Shown here: in pieces, positions 26,637 to 35,429 of the stretch
Numbering within the stretch: the first letter of the stretch is position 1
How the letters are laid out: each line of letters starts with the position of its first letter
Source: Paenibacillus contaminans
Lineage (GTDB): Bacteria > Bacillota > Bacilli > Paenibacillales > NBRC-103111
Assembly (NCBI RefSeq): GCF_003285015.1
Contig: NZ_QMFB01000002.1
Coordinates: 509,691 to 573,690 of the forward strand
Length of the DNA: 64,000 bases
Direction: 5' to 3'
Translations under genes and position numbers: made by a program
Notes under the pieces: generated by a model
What the model was told of the DNA's origin: nothing
Seen by the model: the letters and a program-made list of their open reading frames with translations, nothing else
Database searches by the model: none

Positions 26637-27553
26637 GGGGACAACTGATCCTGTTTGCTCCGTTCGCCCAGCAGCGGCTTGCAGACGCGGCAGTAATGGC
26701 ATAATTTGGCCCGCTCCTCGAATATTTGCACGATCGTGCGGATGACCGCCACCTCCGGCTCGCGCGTATGGATATAGATGCGCTGCGGCGCAACCGTAAT
26801 AAGCGTGCTTACGATCAAATCCTCGAAATTGAAGTCCGAGTCCAGCCATTCGACCGATAGCGTTTCATCGATGTCTTCCGCCGTAATCGGCTTCATCTGC
26901 TCGTTCAAAATGACGAATTCATTGCCGCCTTTATGCATAAGATGGGCTTCGGGAATTTTCGTATCCTGGATAAAGACGAAATATTTCAAGAGCGAAATAA
27001 ATTCCTGGTATTGCTTATCCATTAAATATTCATCTACCGCATACTCGACGATTTCGCGCAGCTCCTCCAAATACCCTTGAAGCCGGAACTGAAGAAGGCC
27101 GTGAATGTTGATCGTCACGTTTTCCTTCAGAAAAACGCCGACTTCTTGTGCGATAAGCTGCTCTCTCCGCTTACGGCTATGATCGGTCGCGAGCTCGGGA
27201 TCGTCCTGTGTGTTCAGCATGCTTCCGCAATACTGCACGATCTTGGCGACTTCTTCCTCATCTTCATACGCAAAATCCGTCATGATGATGCTGCGCAGAA
27301 GCTCCAGCTCCTCTTCCTGCACGATATAAGCGGCAATTGCCGAACCGATTTTGTCTTGGATGATCATGCGCAGCGGTTCTTTCCATACCGTTTTCGACGG
27401 CCGTTCGCAGCGGATTTGCGCAAACTCGCCGAAGTGCTCCGTTTCCAAACGGATTTTGCCTGCGTATGCCTGCAGCAGACGCTCCAGATGGGCCTGAAGC
27501 GCGATTCCCGAATGCTCTTTGGAAGCCATCACCGTTATCGTAATCCCGTCCAT
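26633..27553 (-). CDS. ytxC: YtxC-family sporulation-associated protein
   Basis: 306 residues from MDGITITVMASKEHSG (GGGGAG upstream); an in-frame codon at 27661 lacks a site. Contains the YtxC domain: FLKENVTINIHGLLQFRL, LKYFVFIQDTKIPEAHLMH, a C-terminal CHYCRVC cysteine cluster. No membrane segment. YtxC sits upstream of thrS in Bacillus too, so the gene order is conserved. The function is unknown; the family is annotated as sporulation-related. The Cys-rich tail (KLCHYCRVCKPLL) could bind metal. Confidence 0.85.
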   Translation of the reverse strand: MDGITITVMASKEHSGIALQAHLERLLQAYAGKIRLETEHFGEFAQIRCERPSKTVWKEPLRMIIQDKIGSAIAAYIVQEEELELLRSIIMTDFAYEDEEEVAKIVQYCGSMLNTQDDPELATDHSRKRREQLIAQEVGVFLKENVTINIHGLLQFRLQGYLEELREIVEYAVDEYLMDKQYQEFISLLKYFVFIQDTKIPEAHLMHKGGNEFVILNEQMKPITAEDIDETLSVEWLDSDFNFEDLIVSTLITVAPQRIYIHTREPEVAVIRTIVQIFEERAKLCHYCRVCKPLLGERSKQDQLSP

Positions 27554-27901
27554 ATGCTCACTCCCCTCGCTAAAGCCATTTGTCGTGCGAGTCGTTTCCT
27601 TACAAGTATATGGTTTAACAAAAGGAGATATACAATGAACCGATTGGGAAAAAGGAGCCAAAATCAGAGAGGCGGACGATGTTTGCGATCGCTGATGTCT
27701 GGTATGCGGTACCGCACGAGTTACGGATGGTATGGTATAATAAATCCAACTATCCGCTTGGAGGCGATGATCGATGCGTATGCCGAAATCGGACGTTCGA
27801 GAATGACAAGCGGGGCAAGTCTAGGAACGGCAGGAATTGCACGACATTCCCGAACGATCATTGCCGGGGGCGGAAGGATACAATGGAGGTTACGGAATTA
27901 T
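27554..27901 (+). other. 348-bp region ahead of the HAD gene, open in frame
   Basis: No independent gene is recognised. An excellent ribosome site (AAAGGAGATATACA) precedes an ATG at 27635 that is in frame, without a stop, with the HAD phosphatase starting at 27902. This could add 89 basic, Gly/Ser/Arg-rich residues. A TATAAT lies at 27736-27741 without a clear -35. Confidence 0.4.
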
Positions 27902-28675
27902 ATGGAGAAAAAGATCGTATTTTTCGATATTGACGGAACGCTGCTGAACAACCGGAACGAAATTCCGGATTCGACGAAAAAAGCCGTTCGTTCCCTTCAA
28001 GATAAAGGCATCGTGACGGCCATTGCGACGGGCAGAATACCGTCCATGTTCGACTGGGTCAGAGAAGAGCTTGGCATAAGCTCCTACGTGTCCATCAACG
28101 GGCAGTACGTCGTTCACGAGGGCCGAACGATTTATTCCAATCCGATCGATCGCGTTATCCTTAAGGAACTCGTCGAGCTGACGACAACGAGCGGCCATGC
28201 TCTGGCAACCTGCAGCTCCGATAAGGTCCGTGCACTGGCCGAAAATCACCCCCATATCCGAAATAGCTTCGCCACGATCGAATTGCCGCATCCGCCGGTC
28301 GACCCTTATTTTCATCTTAACGAGCCGGTGTATCAGGGCTATCTCTTTGTCGACAATGAAGAGCAGACGGTGTATGATCAAAAATTTCCGCAGCTTCGCT
28401 TCGTTCGCTGGCATGACTATGCCGTTGACGTCCTTCCCTCGGGCAGCTCGAAAGCGATCGGCATCGAGCAGATGCTCCGCATTCTCGGCATTCGCCCTGA
28501 GAACAGCTTCGCCTTCGGCGACGGCTTAAACGACGTTGAAATGCTCGCTTCTGCAGGCATCGGCATTGCCATGGGTAACGCGGTCAACGAAGCGAAGGAT
28601 GCGGCCAAAATGGTAACCGCCTCGAGCTCCGAGGACGGGATTTGGAAAGGGCTTCAGATGGTGGGGCTGCTTTGA
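27902..28675 (+). CDS. Cof-type HAD-superfamily phosphatase
   Basis: 257 residues. HAD motif I FFDIDGTLL (nucleophile and acid Asp), motif II/III region ATGRI and Lys in SSKAIGIEQML, motif IV FGDGLNDVEMLASAG. The class IIB cap domain lies between. Cof-type phosphatases hydrolyse sugar phosphates, flavin or PLP phosphates; the substrate cannot be told from sequence. The start is set at MEKKIVFFDIDG as usual for the family, with GGAGG twelve bases upstream. A longer form starting at 27635 is possible. It is monocistronic and ends well before a strong terminator at 28979. Confidence 0.88.
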   Translation: MEKKIVFFDIDGTLLNNRNEIPDSTKKAVRSLQDKGIVTAIATGRIPSMFDWVREELGISSYVSINGQYVVHEGRTIYSNPIDRVILKELVELTTTSGHALATCSSDKVRALAENHPHIRNSFATIELPHPPVDPYFHLNEPVYQGYLFVDNEEQTVYDQKFPQLRFVRWHDYAVDVLPSGSSKAIGIEQMLRILGIRPENSFAFGDGLNDVEMLASAGIGIAMGNAVNEAKDAAKMVTASSSEDGIWKGLQMVGLL

Positions 28676-29237
28676 CGGTGAGGAGCGCATAACTTCGCGT
28701 ACACGCAAATTTGCCTCCATACGAACTGGAAAACCTCCAGCTATTTTTCGGAATATCCCTTGATTCGTAGATCTTAATGGAAAAGCTACAGTTATTATTA
28801 TTGAAATTCCCTAAATAGGAGAAAATGCAGAATTTTAACTGGAGTTTTTCCATCTAAATGCCTTTTTACCGCCTTTTAGACGAAATTAGCTGTATGTTAT
28901 CCAGTTAGCGCTCGTAAGAGCAGCTTCTCCGCACGTTTTTACTGAGGATTGGAACCAACTACTGTTAAAAAGAACCCCAAAAAAGCCCTTGTTCTTCCTT
29001 CAATAAGGAAGAACAAGGGCTTTTTTCATTAGGGTCGCGCTTATCGTCACGCACGAGGCGACAGCCGTCAAGCGCTGTCATATCTAGCGCATGGAACTAC
29101 TTCGCGAGGGCTGACTGCCGGCTGGCCGTGCGTTGAGGCCCGCAGCCGGTTCACGAGCTCATTGCCATCCCCCGCATGCGGGGAATCAGGCGACCGGACG
29201 AATCGCCGTCCCCCTGCGAGCAGCCGAATCCGATCGT
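28676..29237. repeat. Non-coding interval with degenerate repeats and hairpins
   Basis: No gene is seen. Between 28720 and 28910 units related to ACTGGAAAACCTCCAG and ATGGAAAAGCTACAG recur in both orientations (28725, 28778, 28840). A strong terminator lies at 28979-29026. From 29027 to 29237 the DNA is GC-rich, with one CCCCGCATGCGGGG palindrome near 29178 and no ORF of note. Confidence 0.5.
28979..29026. terminator. Very strong bidirectional terminator
   Basis: A perfect 22-bp inverted repeat (28979-29000 with 29005-29026; arms begin AAAAAAGCCCTTGTTC), loop CAAT, ends in six Ts on each strand. Confidence 0.92.
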
Positions 29238-30230
29238 TTACTTCACGCCAGCATCCAGTTCTTTCACCATTTCCGCTACGGAGATGAGGCCGCCGCCGGA
29301 AAGGTACCAGTAGTTCGGGTCAAGATAAACGATAGTGCCGTTTTTGAACGCATTCGTTTTCTTCACGAGCTCGTTCTCGACGGTTTTCTTTGCGCTCGAC
29401 TCGCCGCCTACGGCTGCCGTACGGTCGACGACGAACAAATAATCCGGGTTTTTCTCGAGAATGTATTCGGGCGAAATCGGATCTCCATGGGTTGTTACCT
29501 TGATGTTCTCGTCTGCCGGCTTGAAGCCGATTACGTCATGAATGATGCCGAAACGGGAACCCGCGCCGTAAGCGCTCAAGCTGCCTTCGTTGGCGAGCAC
29601 GATCAGCGCGTTTTTGTTTTGCGCTTTGACTTTATCGGATACGGTTTTGATCGAAGCCGTTACTTTGGCCAGTTCTTCCTCGACCACCTTCTCCTTGCCG
29701 AAAATAAGGCCGAGCGTCTTCGTATTTTCCGTGTAGGAGTCCATATATTTAGCCGTATCGACGCCAAGGAAAACGGTCGGCGCGATTTTTTTGAGCTCGT
29801 CGTAACCGGTTTGCTGTCTGCCGGAAATGATGATCAGCTCAGGCTTGAGCGCGTTGATTTTCTCGAAATCGGGCTCGGTCAAGCTGCCCACGTTTTTGTA
29901 TTTTGCGTCTTTGTATTTAGCCAAATACGGCGGAATGTTCGCCTGCGGCACGCCGGTTACTTCGATACCCAGCTTGTCGAGCGAGTCGAGAATGCCGAAA
30001 TCGAAAACGACGACGTTTTTCGGATTCGTTTTGACCTTCGTTTCGCCGAGCTTGTGCTTGATCGTCACTTCCGTCGGTGCCGACGGTGCCGCTGACGGCG
30101 ATGCCGATGCCGCTGCCGAAGGGCTCGCGCTTCCTGCCGCATTGTTCGTCTCGGTTTTGCCGGCGCCGCAGGCGGATACGCCAAGCGCTACAATCAGGGA
30201 TAATACGGGTAACATCAGTTTCTTCTTCAT
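29238..30230 (-). CDS. yclQ: Iron-siderophore ABC transporter, binding lipoprotein (YclQ-like)
   Basis: 330 residues from MKKKLMLPVL, with AGGTG upstream. Lipoprotein signal with lipobox SACG (Cys about 20), an Ala/Ser/Pro linker, then a FecB/TroA-type ligand-binding domain (VVVFDFGILDSLDKLGI, LKPELIIISGRQ, GDPISPEYILEKNPDYLFVVD). Gene order permease-permease-ATPase-binding protein matches yclNOPQ, the petrobactin importer of Bacillus. The siderophore is inferred from that order and could be another catecholate. Last gene of the operon, 49 bp after the ATPase gene. Confidence 0.87.
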   Translation of the reverse strand: MKKKLMLPVLSLIVALGVSACGAGKTETNNAAGSASPSAAASASPSAAPSAPTEVTIKHKLGETKVKTNPKNVVVFDFGILDSLDKLGIEVTGVPQANIPPYLAKYKDAKYKNVGSLTEPDFEKINALKPELIIISGRQQTGYDELKKIAPTVFLGVDTAKYMDSYTENTKTLGLIFGKEKVVEEELAKVTASIKTVSDKVKAQNKNALIVLANEGSLSAYGAGSRFGIIHDVIGFKPADENIKVTTHGDPISPEYILEKNPDYLFVVDRTAAVGGESSAKKTVENELVKKTNAFKNGTIVYLDPNYWYLSGGGLISVAEMVKELDAGVK

Positions 30231-30279
30231 CCTAATCACCTCATAATATTTTGGTTATATATGAAATTCCTTTTATCCA

Positions 30280-31038
30280 TCAAGTGAAATAAATACAAAT
30301 TTTATGCTCCTCGACCGTCTCGATCCGGATGTCCATATCGTAGATATCCAGCAGAACGGCGGGATCGATAATTTCCGCAGTCGGGCCGTCCTTCACCACC
30401 CGGCCGTCTTTGAGCGCAACGATACGATCCGAATAGCAGGATGCAAAATTGATATCGTGCAGCACGAGAATGATCGTTTTGCCCAGCTCGTCGACCATCC
30501 GCCGCAGTACCTTCATAATTTGCACGGAATGCTTCATGTCGAGATTGTTAAGCGGCTCGTCGAGAAGAATATATTCGGTATCCTGCGCCAGCACCATCGC
30601 GATGTAAGCTCTTTGCCTCTGTCCGCCGCTGAGCTGGTCCAGAAACTTGTGCTGCATCGATTCCAGATCCATATAAGCGATCGCCTCGTCCACATGCTTC
30701 CAGTCCTTGTCGTTCAGCCTCCCCTGTGAGTAAGGAAAACGCCCGAAGCTGACAAGCTCCCGGACAGACAGCCGGATGTTAATATGATTCGTTTGCTTCA
30801 GAATCGATATTTTTTTGGCGAGCTCCTGGCTTTTCGTTTCGGAGACGCTGCTGCCGTCTATGTAGATGTCCCCGCTATCCTTCGGGATAAGACGGCTGAT
30901 CATCGAGAGCAGCGTGCTTTTACCCGCGCCGTTCGGACCGATGAAGGAGGTGATCATTCCTTTGGCGACCTTCACGCTTACTTGATCCACTACGCTTTTG
31001 CCGCCGTATGCTTTGGAAACGTTTTTGACCTCTACCAC
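30280..31038 (-). CDS. yclP: Iron-siderophore ABC transporter, ATPase (YclP-like)
   Basis: 252 residues. Walker A GPNGAGKST, Q-loop LKQTNH, signature LSGGQRQRAYIAM, Walker B ILLDEPLNNLD and H-loop VLHD, as in FepC/YclP ATPases of iron-siderophore importers. It overlaps the upstream permease gene by 7 bp, so the two are translationally coupled. It would act on the cytoplasmic face with the two permeases to energise uptake. Confidence 0.92.
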   Translation of the reverse strand: MVEVKNVSKAYGGKSVVDQVSVKVAKGMITSFIGPNGAGKSTLLSMISRLIPKDSGDIYIDGSSVSETKSQELAKKISILKQTNHINIRLSVRELVSFGRFPYSQGRLNDKDWKHVDEAIAYMDLESMQHKFLDQLSGGQRQRAYIAMVLAQDTEYILLDEPLNNLDMKHSVQIMKVLRRMVDELGKTIILVLHDINFASCYSDRIVALKDGRVVKDGPTAEIIDPAVLLDIYDMDIRIETVEEHKICIYFT

Positions 31039-31982
31039 GCTTTTCTCTCCTTAAGCAGAAGATACAGAAAGTACACGCCGCCGATAAAATTGATAATGAC
31101 GCTGATCGTAGTCGAGAAGGCGAACACCCTCTCCACAAGCAATTGCCCGCCGACAAGCGCTATGATACCGATTAGGATGGAGCCCAAGATGAGTACGCCG
31201 TGCCGGTACGTTTTAAACATCTGATAGGCGACGTTCACGACGAGCAGCCCCAGGAACGTAATCGGCCCGACCAGCGCCGTAGCGATCGAAATGAGCACCG
31301 CGACGACGACAAGCAGCCTTTTGACCGTATAATCGTACGGAACGCCGAGGTTGATCGCCTGATCCCTTCCAAGCGAAATGACGTTCAAATATTTGATGAA
31401 TCTCATACAGTACAGCGTGACGAGAACCATCCCGACGATCGATATCGTCAGAAGACCGGTTTGCACATTGTTGAAGCTGGCGAACATTTTGGACTGCACG
31501 ACGAGAAAATCGGTCGGATCGATGAGCACCTCCATGAAGGTGGACATACTGCCGAACAATGAGCCGAAAATGATGCCGACAAGCAGTAAATAATAAATGT
31601 TTTGCCCTTCCTTGCGGAACATCCACTTGAACAGCACGAGCGCGAACACGATCATCAGTCCGACGGACAGGACGAAATTCAAATTTTTGTTTACGATCGC
31701 AATGTTCATCGAGCCGTAGGCGAAAATAAGAAACGTCTGAAGCAGCATATACAACGAATCCAAACCGATAATGCTCGGCGTCAAAATGCGGTTGTTCGTA
31801 ATCGTCTGAAACACGACGGTCGAGAAGGCGATGGCTGCGCCTGTTACGGCGATCGCCAATATTTTCATCCCTCTTCGCGGAAGAACGTAGCTCCAGTTGC
31901 CGCCTGCATGAAGGAACATAAACGCGGCGATCAAAGCTAGCGCGAGAACGGCTAGAAGACTTAGCCTGACTTTAAGATTCAT
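31032..31982 (-). CDS. yclO: Iron-siderophore ABC transporter, permease (YclO-like)
   Basis: 316 residues, FecCD family, about nine hydrophobic helices, with the family motifs VFQTITNNRILTPSIIGLDS and GPITFLGLLVVN before the last helices. It overlaps the preceding permease gene by 11 bp and the ATPase gene by 7 bp. Forms a heterodimeric channel with the other permease. Confidence 0.92.
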   Translation of the reverse strand: MNLKVRLSLLAVLALALIAAFMFLHAGGNWSYVLPRRGMKILAIAVTGAAIAFSTVVFQTITNNRILTPSIIGLDSLYMLLQTFLIFAYGSMNIAIVNKNLNFVLSVGLMIVFALVLFKWMFRKEGQNIYYLLLVGIIFGSLFGSMSTFMEVLIDPTDFLVVQSKMFASFNNVQTGLLTISIVGMVLVTLYCMRFIKYLNVISLGRDQAINLGVPYDYTVKRLLVVVAVLISIATALVGPITFLGLLVVNVAYQMFKTYRHGVLILGSILIGIIALVGGQLLVERVFAFSTTISVIINFIGGVYFLYLLLKERKAW

Positions 31983-32925
31983 GTGCCTTTCTCCTCATCA
32001 GCAAATAAAGAAAGATCGCGCTGCCGAAAACGCCGACGGTCAGACCGATCGGAACTTCATACGGAAAAATGATGACGCGGCCGAAAATGTCGCAAACGAG
32101 CACGAAAATCGCGCCGAGCAGCGCCGTATGTGCCAGACTCTTTTTCAGATGATCGCCCTGGTAAAGCGTTACAATGTTCGGAATGATGAGTCCGAGGAAC
32201 GGGATCATCCCAACGGTAAGCAGTACGACCGCGGATACCATCGCCACGATGACCAGCCCGATATTGACGACCTGCCGGTACTTGAGCCCCAAATTGACGG
32301 AGAAATCTTCTCCCATGCCGGCGATTGTGAACCGGTTCGCGTACAAATAAGCGATCACCATGAGCGGAATGCTGATGTACAACAGCTCGTACCGGCCCTT
32401 CAAAATCATTGAGAAGTCGCCTTGCAGCCAAGACGAAATATTTTGAATCAGATCCTTCCGGTAAGCGAAAAAGGTCGTGAGCGAGCCGATGATGTTGCCG
32501 AACATAAGTCCGACCAGCGGGATGAATATCGTATCTTTGAATTTGATTTTGTCCAGTATCTTCATGAACAGCCAAGTGCCGGCTAGCGCGAATACGAACG
32601 CTACGATCATTTTTTGCATCGGGCTGGCCGCCGTAAAAAGCATCATGGCGACAAGCACGCCGAAGCGCGCCGAATCCATCGTTCCCGCCGTCGACGGCGA
32701 AACGAACTTGTTCCGCGTCAGCTGCTGCATGATAAGCCCCGTAATGCTCATGCTGACGCCGGCGATAATGATGCTGATCAAGCGGGGAATCCGGCTGATT
32801 GTCAGAATGTCCATTTGCTCTTTGCTCAAATGGAACATATCGCGCGGCGAAATGTTTTTCACGCCGATAAACAAGGAAGCGACGGAAAGGATGATCAGCG
32901 CCGCGATCAAATATCTTTTTTTCAT
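31972..32925 (-). CDS. yclN: Iron-siderophore ABC transporter, permease (YclN-like)
   Basis: 317 residues from MKKRYLIAAL; GAGGAAAGC lies seven bases upstream. The frame stays open to 33162 but that part overlaps the nitroreductase gene and is not coding. FecCD family with LIMQQLTRNKFVSPSTAGT and GMIPFLGLIIPN. First gene of the importer operon, 35 bp from a Fur-box-like site lying between its probable -35 and -10 regions. Confidence 0.92.
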   Translation of the reverse strand: MKKRYLIAALIILSVASLFIGVKNISPRDMFHLSKEQMDILTISRIPRLISIIIAGVSMSITGLIMQQLTRNKFVSPSTAGTMDSARFGVLVAMMLFTAASPMQKMIVAFVFALAGTWLFMKILDKIKFKDTIFIPLVGLMFGNIIGSLTTFFAYRKDLIQNISSWLQGDFSMILKGRYELLYISIPLMVIAYLYANRFTIAGMGEDFSVNLGLKYRQVVNIGLVIVAMVSAVVLLTVGMIPFLGLIIPNIVTLYQGDHLKKSLAHTALLGAIFVLVCDIFGRVIIFPYEVPIGLTVGVFGSAIFLYLLMRRKAHES

Positions 32926-32959
32926 AAAGCTTTCCTCATTCGTTCGGCGGATATAGTAA

Positions 32960-32974
32960 AGATAATCATTCTCA
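32960..32974. promoter_or_regulatory. Fur-box-like site before yclN
   Basis: AGATAATCATTCTCA, 13 of 15 matches to the 7-1-7 consensus TGATAATNATTATCA, about 35 bp upstream of the yclN start. Confidence 0.7.
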
Positions 32975-32992
32975 GTGAAAGGACAAAAAAAT

Positions 32993-33556
32993 TTACGCCT
33001 CGATGACGGTAAGCAGCTGCTCGGCCGGAATTCTCGGCTGCGCTGACGGAACCTTCGCCGGATATCCGACATGCAGGCTGCCGACGATTTTTTCGCCTTG
33101 GCCGATACCCAGCGCCTCACGGAATGAAGGCTCATGCAGCAGCGGATACGTTTCCCACACAAGGCCCAGGCCTTGCTCCCAGGACAACAGGCTGAAGTTA
33201 TGGATGAGGCAGCTGACGGACGCGTAATCCTCTTCCCGGACGACCGGATGGGAATGCTCTTTCATGACGACAAGCAAAAACATCGGCACGGCCATCAGCT
33301 TATTATAAAACTTCTGGCCGATTTCCTTCGCCTTCTCGGGATCGCGCTCCCGTCTTTCGTTCAGCGCCCGGCTGACCTCTGCGATGCGCTTGCGCCCTTC
33401 CCCATGCACGAGCACGAAGCGCCAAGGCTGCGTCATTTTATGATTCGGCACCCATACTGCAGTATCCAGCATTTCCTTGACAAGCTCGACGGATACCGGG
33501 CGATCTTCGAATACATGCACTGAGCGGCGTTCCATGATGATTTTCGATAGTTCCAT
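32993..33556 (-). CDS. Nitroreductase-family protein
   Basis: 187 residues from MELSKIIMERRSVH (GGGGGAAACTGC upstream). FMN-binding nitroreductase fold: RRSVHVFEDRPV, VWVPNHKMTQPWRFVLV, SCLIHNFSLLSWEQGLGLVWETYP and a C-terminal VGYPAK. It lies upstream of the yclNOPQ-like genes on the same strand, 67 bp away, with a perfect Fur box 104 bp upstream. This suggests an iron-linked reductase, perhaps acting on ferric siderophore or flavin; a speculation from context. An in-frame upstream start to 33652 has no ribosome site. Confidence 0.85.
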   Translation of the reverse strand: MELSKIIMERRSVHVFEDRPVSVELVKEMLDTAVWVPNHKMTQPWRFVLVHGEGRKRIAEVSRALNERRERDPEKAKEIGQKFYNKLMAVPMFLLVVMKEHSHPVVREEDYASVSCLIHNFSLLSWEQGLGLVWETYPLLHEPSFREALGIGQGEKIVGSLHVGYPAKVPSAQPRIPAEQLLTVIEA

Positions 33557-33659
33557 GCAGTTTCCCCCATATGTGTTAGAAGTGCGATGCGAACGGTTCT
33601 TAACGGCTGTCATGCCCAGCAATAAGGCTTCAAGATGAACGAGCCTCCGCACCCGCGAT

Positions 33660-33674
33660 TGATAATCATTATCA
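33660..33674. promoter_or_regulatory. Perfect Fur box
   Basis: TGATAATCATTATCA, an exact 7-1-7 match, between the nitroreductase gene and the AraC-type regulator. Confidence 0.88.
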
Positions 33675-33757
33675 CTACATCTATTTTACACATATTCGCT
33701 GACTCTGGAATGGATATTCTTTTTTTCAGCATGGACTTTTCTATTCGGCTCGCCGAA

Positions 33758-35302
33758 TCAATGCATAAGCAGCTTGACGATTTGATCGATCATATTTTCA
33801 TGAATGGAAGGATTGTACAAAAGCGGTTCGTCGAAACGAATGAACAAGACCAGCCTCGGACACCCGTTCAGGTCCATGCTCTGCCAATCTTCCTCAAGCT
33901 TGCGGCACTCCTCGTCCGGCATGGAACTCGGCACCAGAAAAATGACATGATTGCAATCGAGCTCCGCCAATTCCTTCAGCAAAAACGTATCGAGAAAGCC
34001 GATTTCCCTTACGGCATCCGGCGACGTTATTTGCAGCTCGTCATAGAACAGATCGCTCATTTTTTTAACCTGCCTGCCGAAAACGCGGAACAACGTCCCG
34101 AATAACCCGACCAATAAATACGGTTCGTCCTTTAATTGCTTCCGGATATGATAACGGGCGTTTTCCGCCTTGATTTCGTAGTAGGCCAGCCATCGGTCCG
34201 CCACGGTCGGAATGCCGATTCTCTCGCTGATTATCGTCAGGCGTTCTTTCCAGTCGCGGCCTTTCCATTTAAACATGTAAACGGGAGCGATTTCCGCCAG
34301 AGCCCCGTATACTTCTTCCGTGACCGGCGGCGTTAAAATCAGCTCGGGCCGGCTTTGCTCGATCTGCTTGATATAAGCCTCGGGCTCGTCCATCCATCCC
34401 CGCTTGAGCGATAATACGGGCACGATGCCTAGGACGGCCAGATCGCCTTGGAACACCGGCGTCAAATTCGCAATTCGAATCTGGGCATATGTAACATATT
34501 CGCTTGGCGAAATGCCCATATGTTTTTTGAACAATCTGCTGAAATACAGCTCATCGGGATAACCGACGGCATGCGCGACCTCCATGATCGATGCGGGCGC
34601 GCCTGCGAGCAGCCTTAGCGACTCGTTCAAACGAACCGTCGTTATGAATTTATGCGGACTGAGCCCCGTATGCGAGCGAAAGGCTTGGTAAAAACGGCTG
34701 ACGCTTGCTCCCGACAGCCGCGCCAGCTCTTCTATATCCATCGCCGTATGGTAACGGGCCAGCATCGTTTGTTTCATTTGCTCGACATACATGGTCAGGC
34801 TGTCTTCGTCCACGCTCTTAGGCTTGCTCAAGGAAACCAGGAAGGCGTGCACCATACCGTAAAGATGCGCATGAAGAAGAAAGTAAAAAGCCGGCTCCCG
34901 CTTCCCGTCGTCATCGAGAAAATCCTGCACCCAGCTGCGGATGTTCGGAATTTTGAACGTATACATTCCGAAGCCGTACAGCTTATACGACGATGCCCGA
35001 TCGGGAGCAGTTCCTCCCTCCCATCGAAACCGGATCAGCGCGATGCGCGACGCATGCTCCTCCCGGTTCTGAATCGAGCACAGGCAGCCGGCCGGCACGA
35101 AAAATAGTTCTCCCGCAGACGCATTTCCCGTACGCCGAGTTTGGCCGTCCTTCAGCGTTATCTTCACGCTCTCCTTGCGGACATAACCGAATAAGGCATG
35201 CTTGTCCGCTTCTATGTGCACGCTTTGGCGGCCGTCTATTTTATATTCTGTAGTGTCCGTATACCGCAGCGCATTTCCTTCTACATGTCTAGACGCTTCC
35301 AT
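33758..35302 (-). CDS. AraC-family regulator with a siderophore-binding-like domain (Btr-like)
   Basis: 514 residues from MEASRHVEGN; AGGGGG is nine bases upstream. An N-terminal cupin-like segment (about 1-125), then two helix-turn-helices of the AraC family (MDIEELARLSGASVSRFYQAF and the GYPDELYFSRLFKKHMGISPSEY segment, about 200-290), then a FecB/TroA-like domain (about 300-514; VLGIVPVLSLKRGW, DLFYDELQITSPDAVREIG). This domain fusion is that of Bacillus Btr, which binds bacillibactin and activates its uptake genes. It is upstream of, and co-oriented with, the nitroreductase and importer genes and carries a Fur-like site at its 5' end. Confidence 0.88.
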   Translation of the reverse strand: MEASRHVEGNALRYTDTTEYKIDGRQSVHIEADKHALFGYVRKESVKITLKDGQTRRTGNASAGELFFVPAGCLCSIQNREEHASRIALIRFRWEGGTAPDRASSYKLYGFGMYTFKIPNIRSWVQDFLDDDGKREPAFYFLLHAHLYGMVHAFLVSLSKPKSVDEDSLTMYVEQMKQTMLARYHTAMDIEELARLSGASVSRFYQAFRSHTGLSPHKFITTVRLNESLRLLAGAPASIMEVAHAVGYPDELYFSRLFKKHMGISPSEYVTYAQIRIANLTPVFQGDLAVLGIVPVLSLKRGWMDEPEAYIKQIEQSRPELILTPPVTEEVYGALAEIAPVYMFKWKGRDWKERLTIISERIGIPTVADRWLAYYEIKAENARYHIRKQLKDEPYLLVGLFGTLFRVFGRQVKKMSDLFYDELQITSPDAVREIGFLDTFLLKELAELDCNHVIFLVPSSMPDEECRKLEEDWQSMDLNGCPRLVLFIRFDEPLLYNPSIHENMIDQIVKLLMH

Positions 35303-35351
35303 CTCCTGATTCCCCCTGGACTGGAAATACCACCAAATCATTTTATGGTAA

Positions 35352-35366
35352 TGATAATCTATCTCA
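35352..35366. promoter_or_regulatory. Fur-box-like site before the Btr-like gene
   Basis: TGATAATCTATCTCA, 12 of 15 matches, with another AATGATAAT overlap. Placed 50 bp upstream of the start codon. Confidence 0.5.
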
Positions 35367-35391
35367 ATGTCAAATGGTCCGGACTAAAAAC

Positions 35392-35417
35392 AAAAAACCG
35401 CCGAAAGCCGGCGGTTT
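35392..35417 (-). terminator. Terminator of the OsmC gene
   Basis: AAACCGCCG/CGGCGGTTT (35395-35403 with 35409-35417), T-run on the minus strand at 35392-35397. Close to the Fur-like site. Confidence 0.8.
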
Positions 35418-35429
35418 GATTTCAAGCGA

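Noticed and set aside
32926..33162. N-terminal extension of yclN
   Set aside because: It overlaps the nitroreductase gene and Fur box, and a good ribosome site supports 32925.
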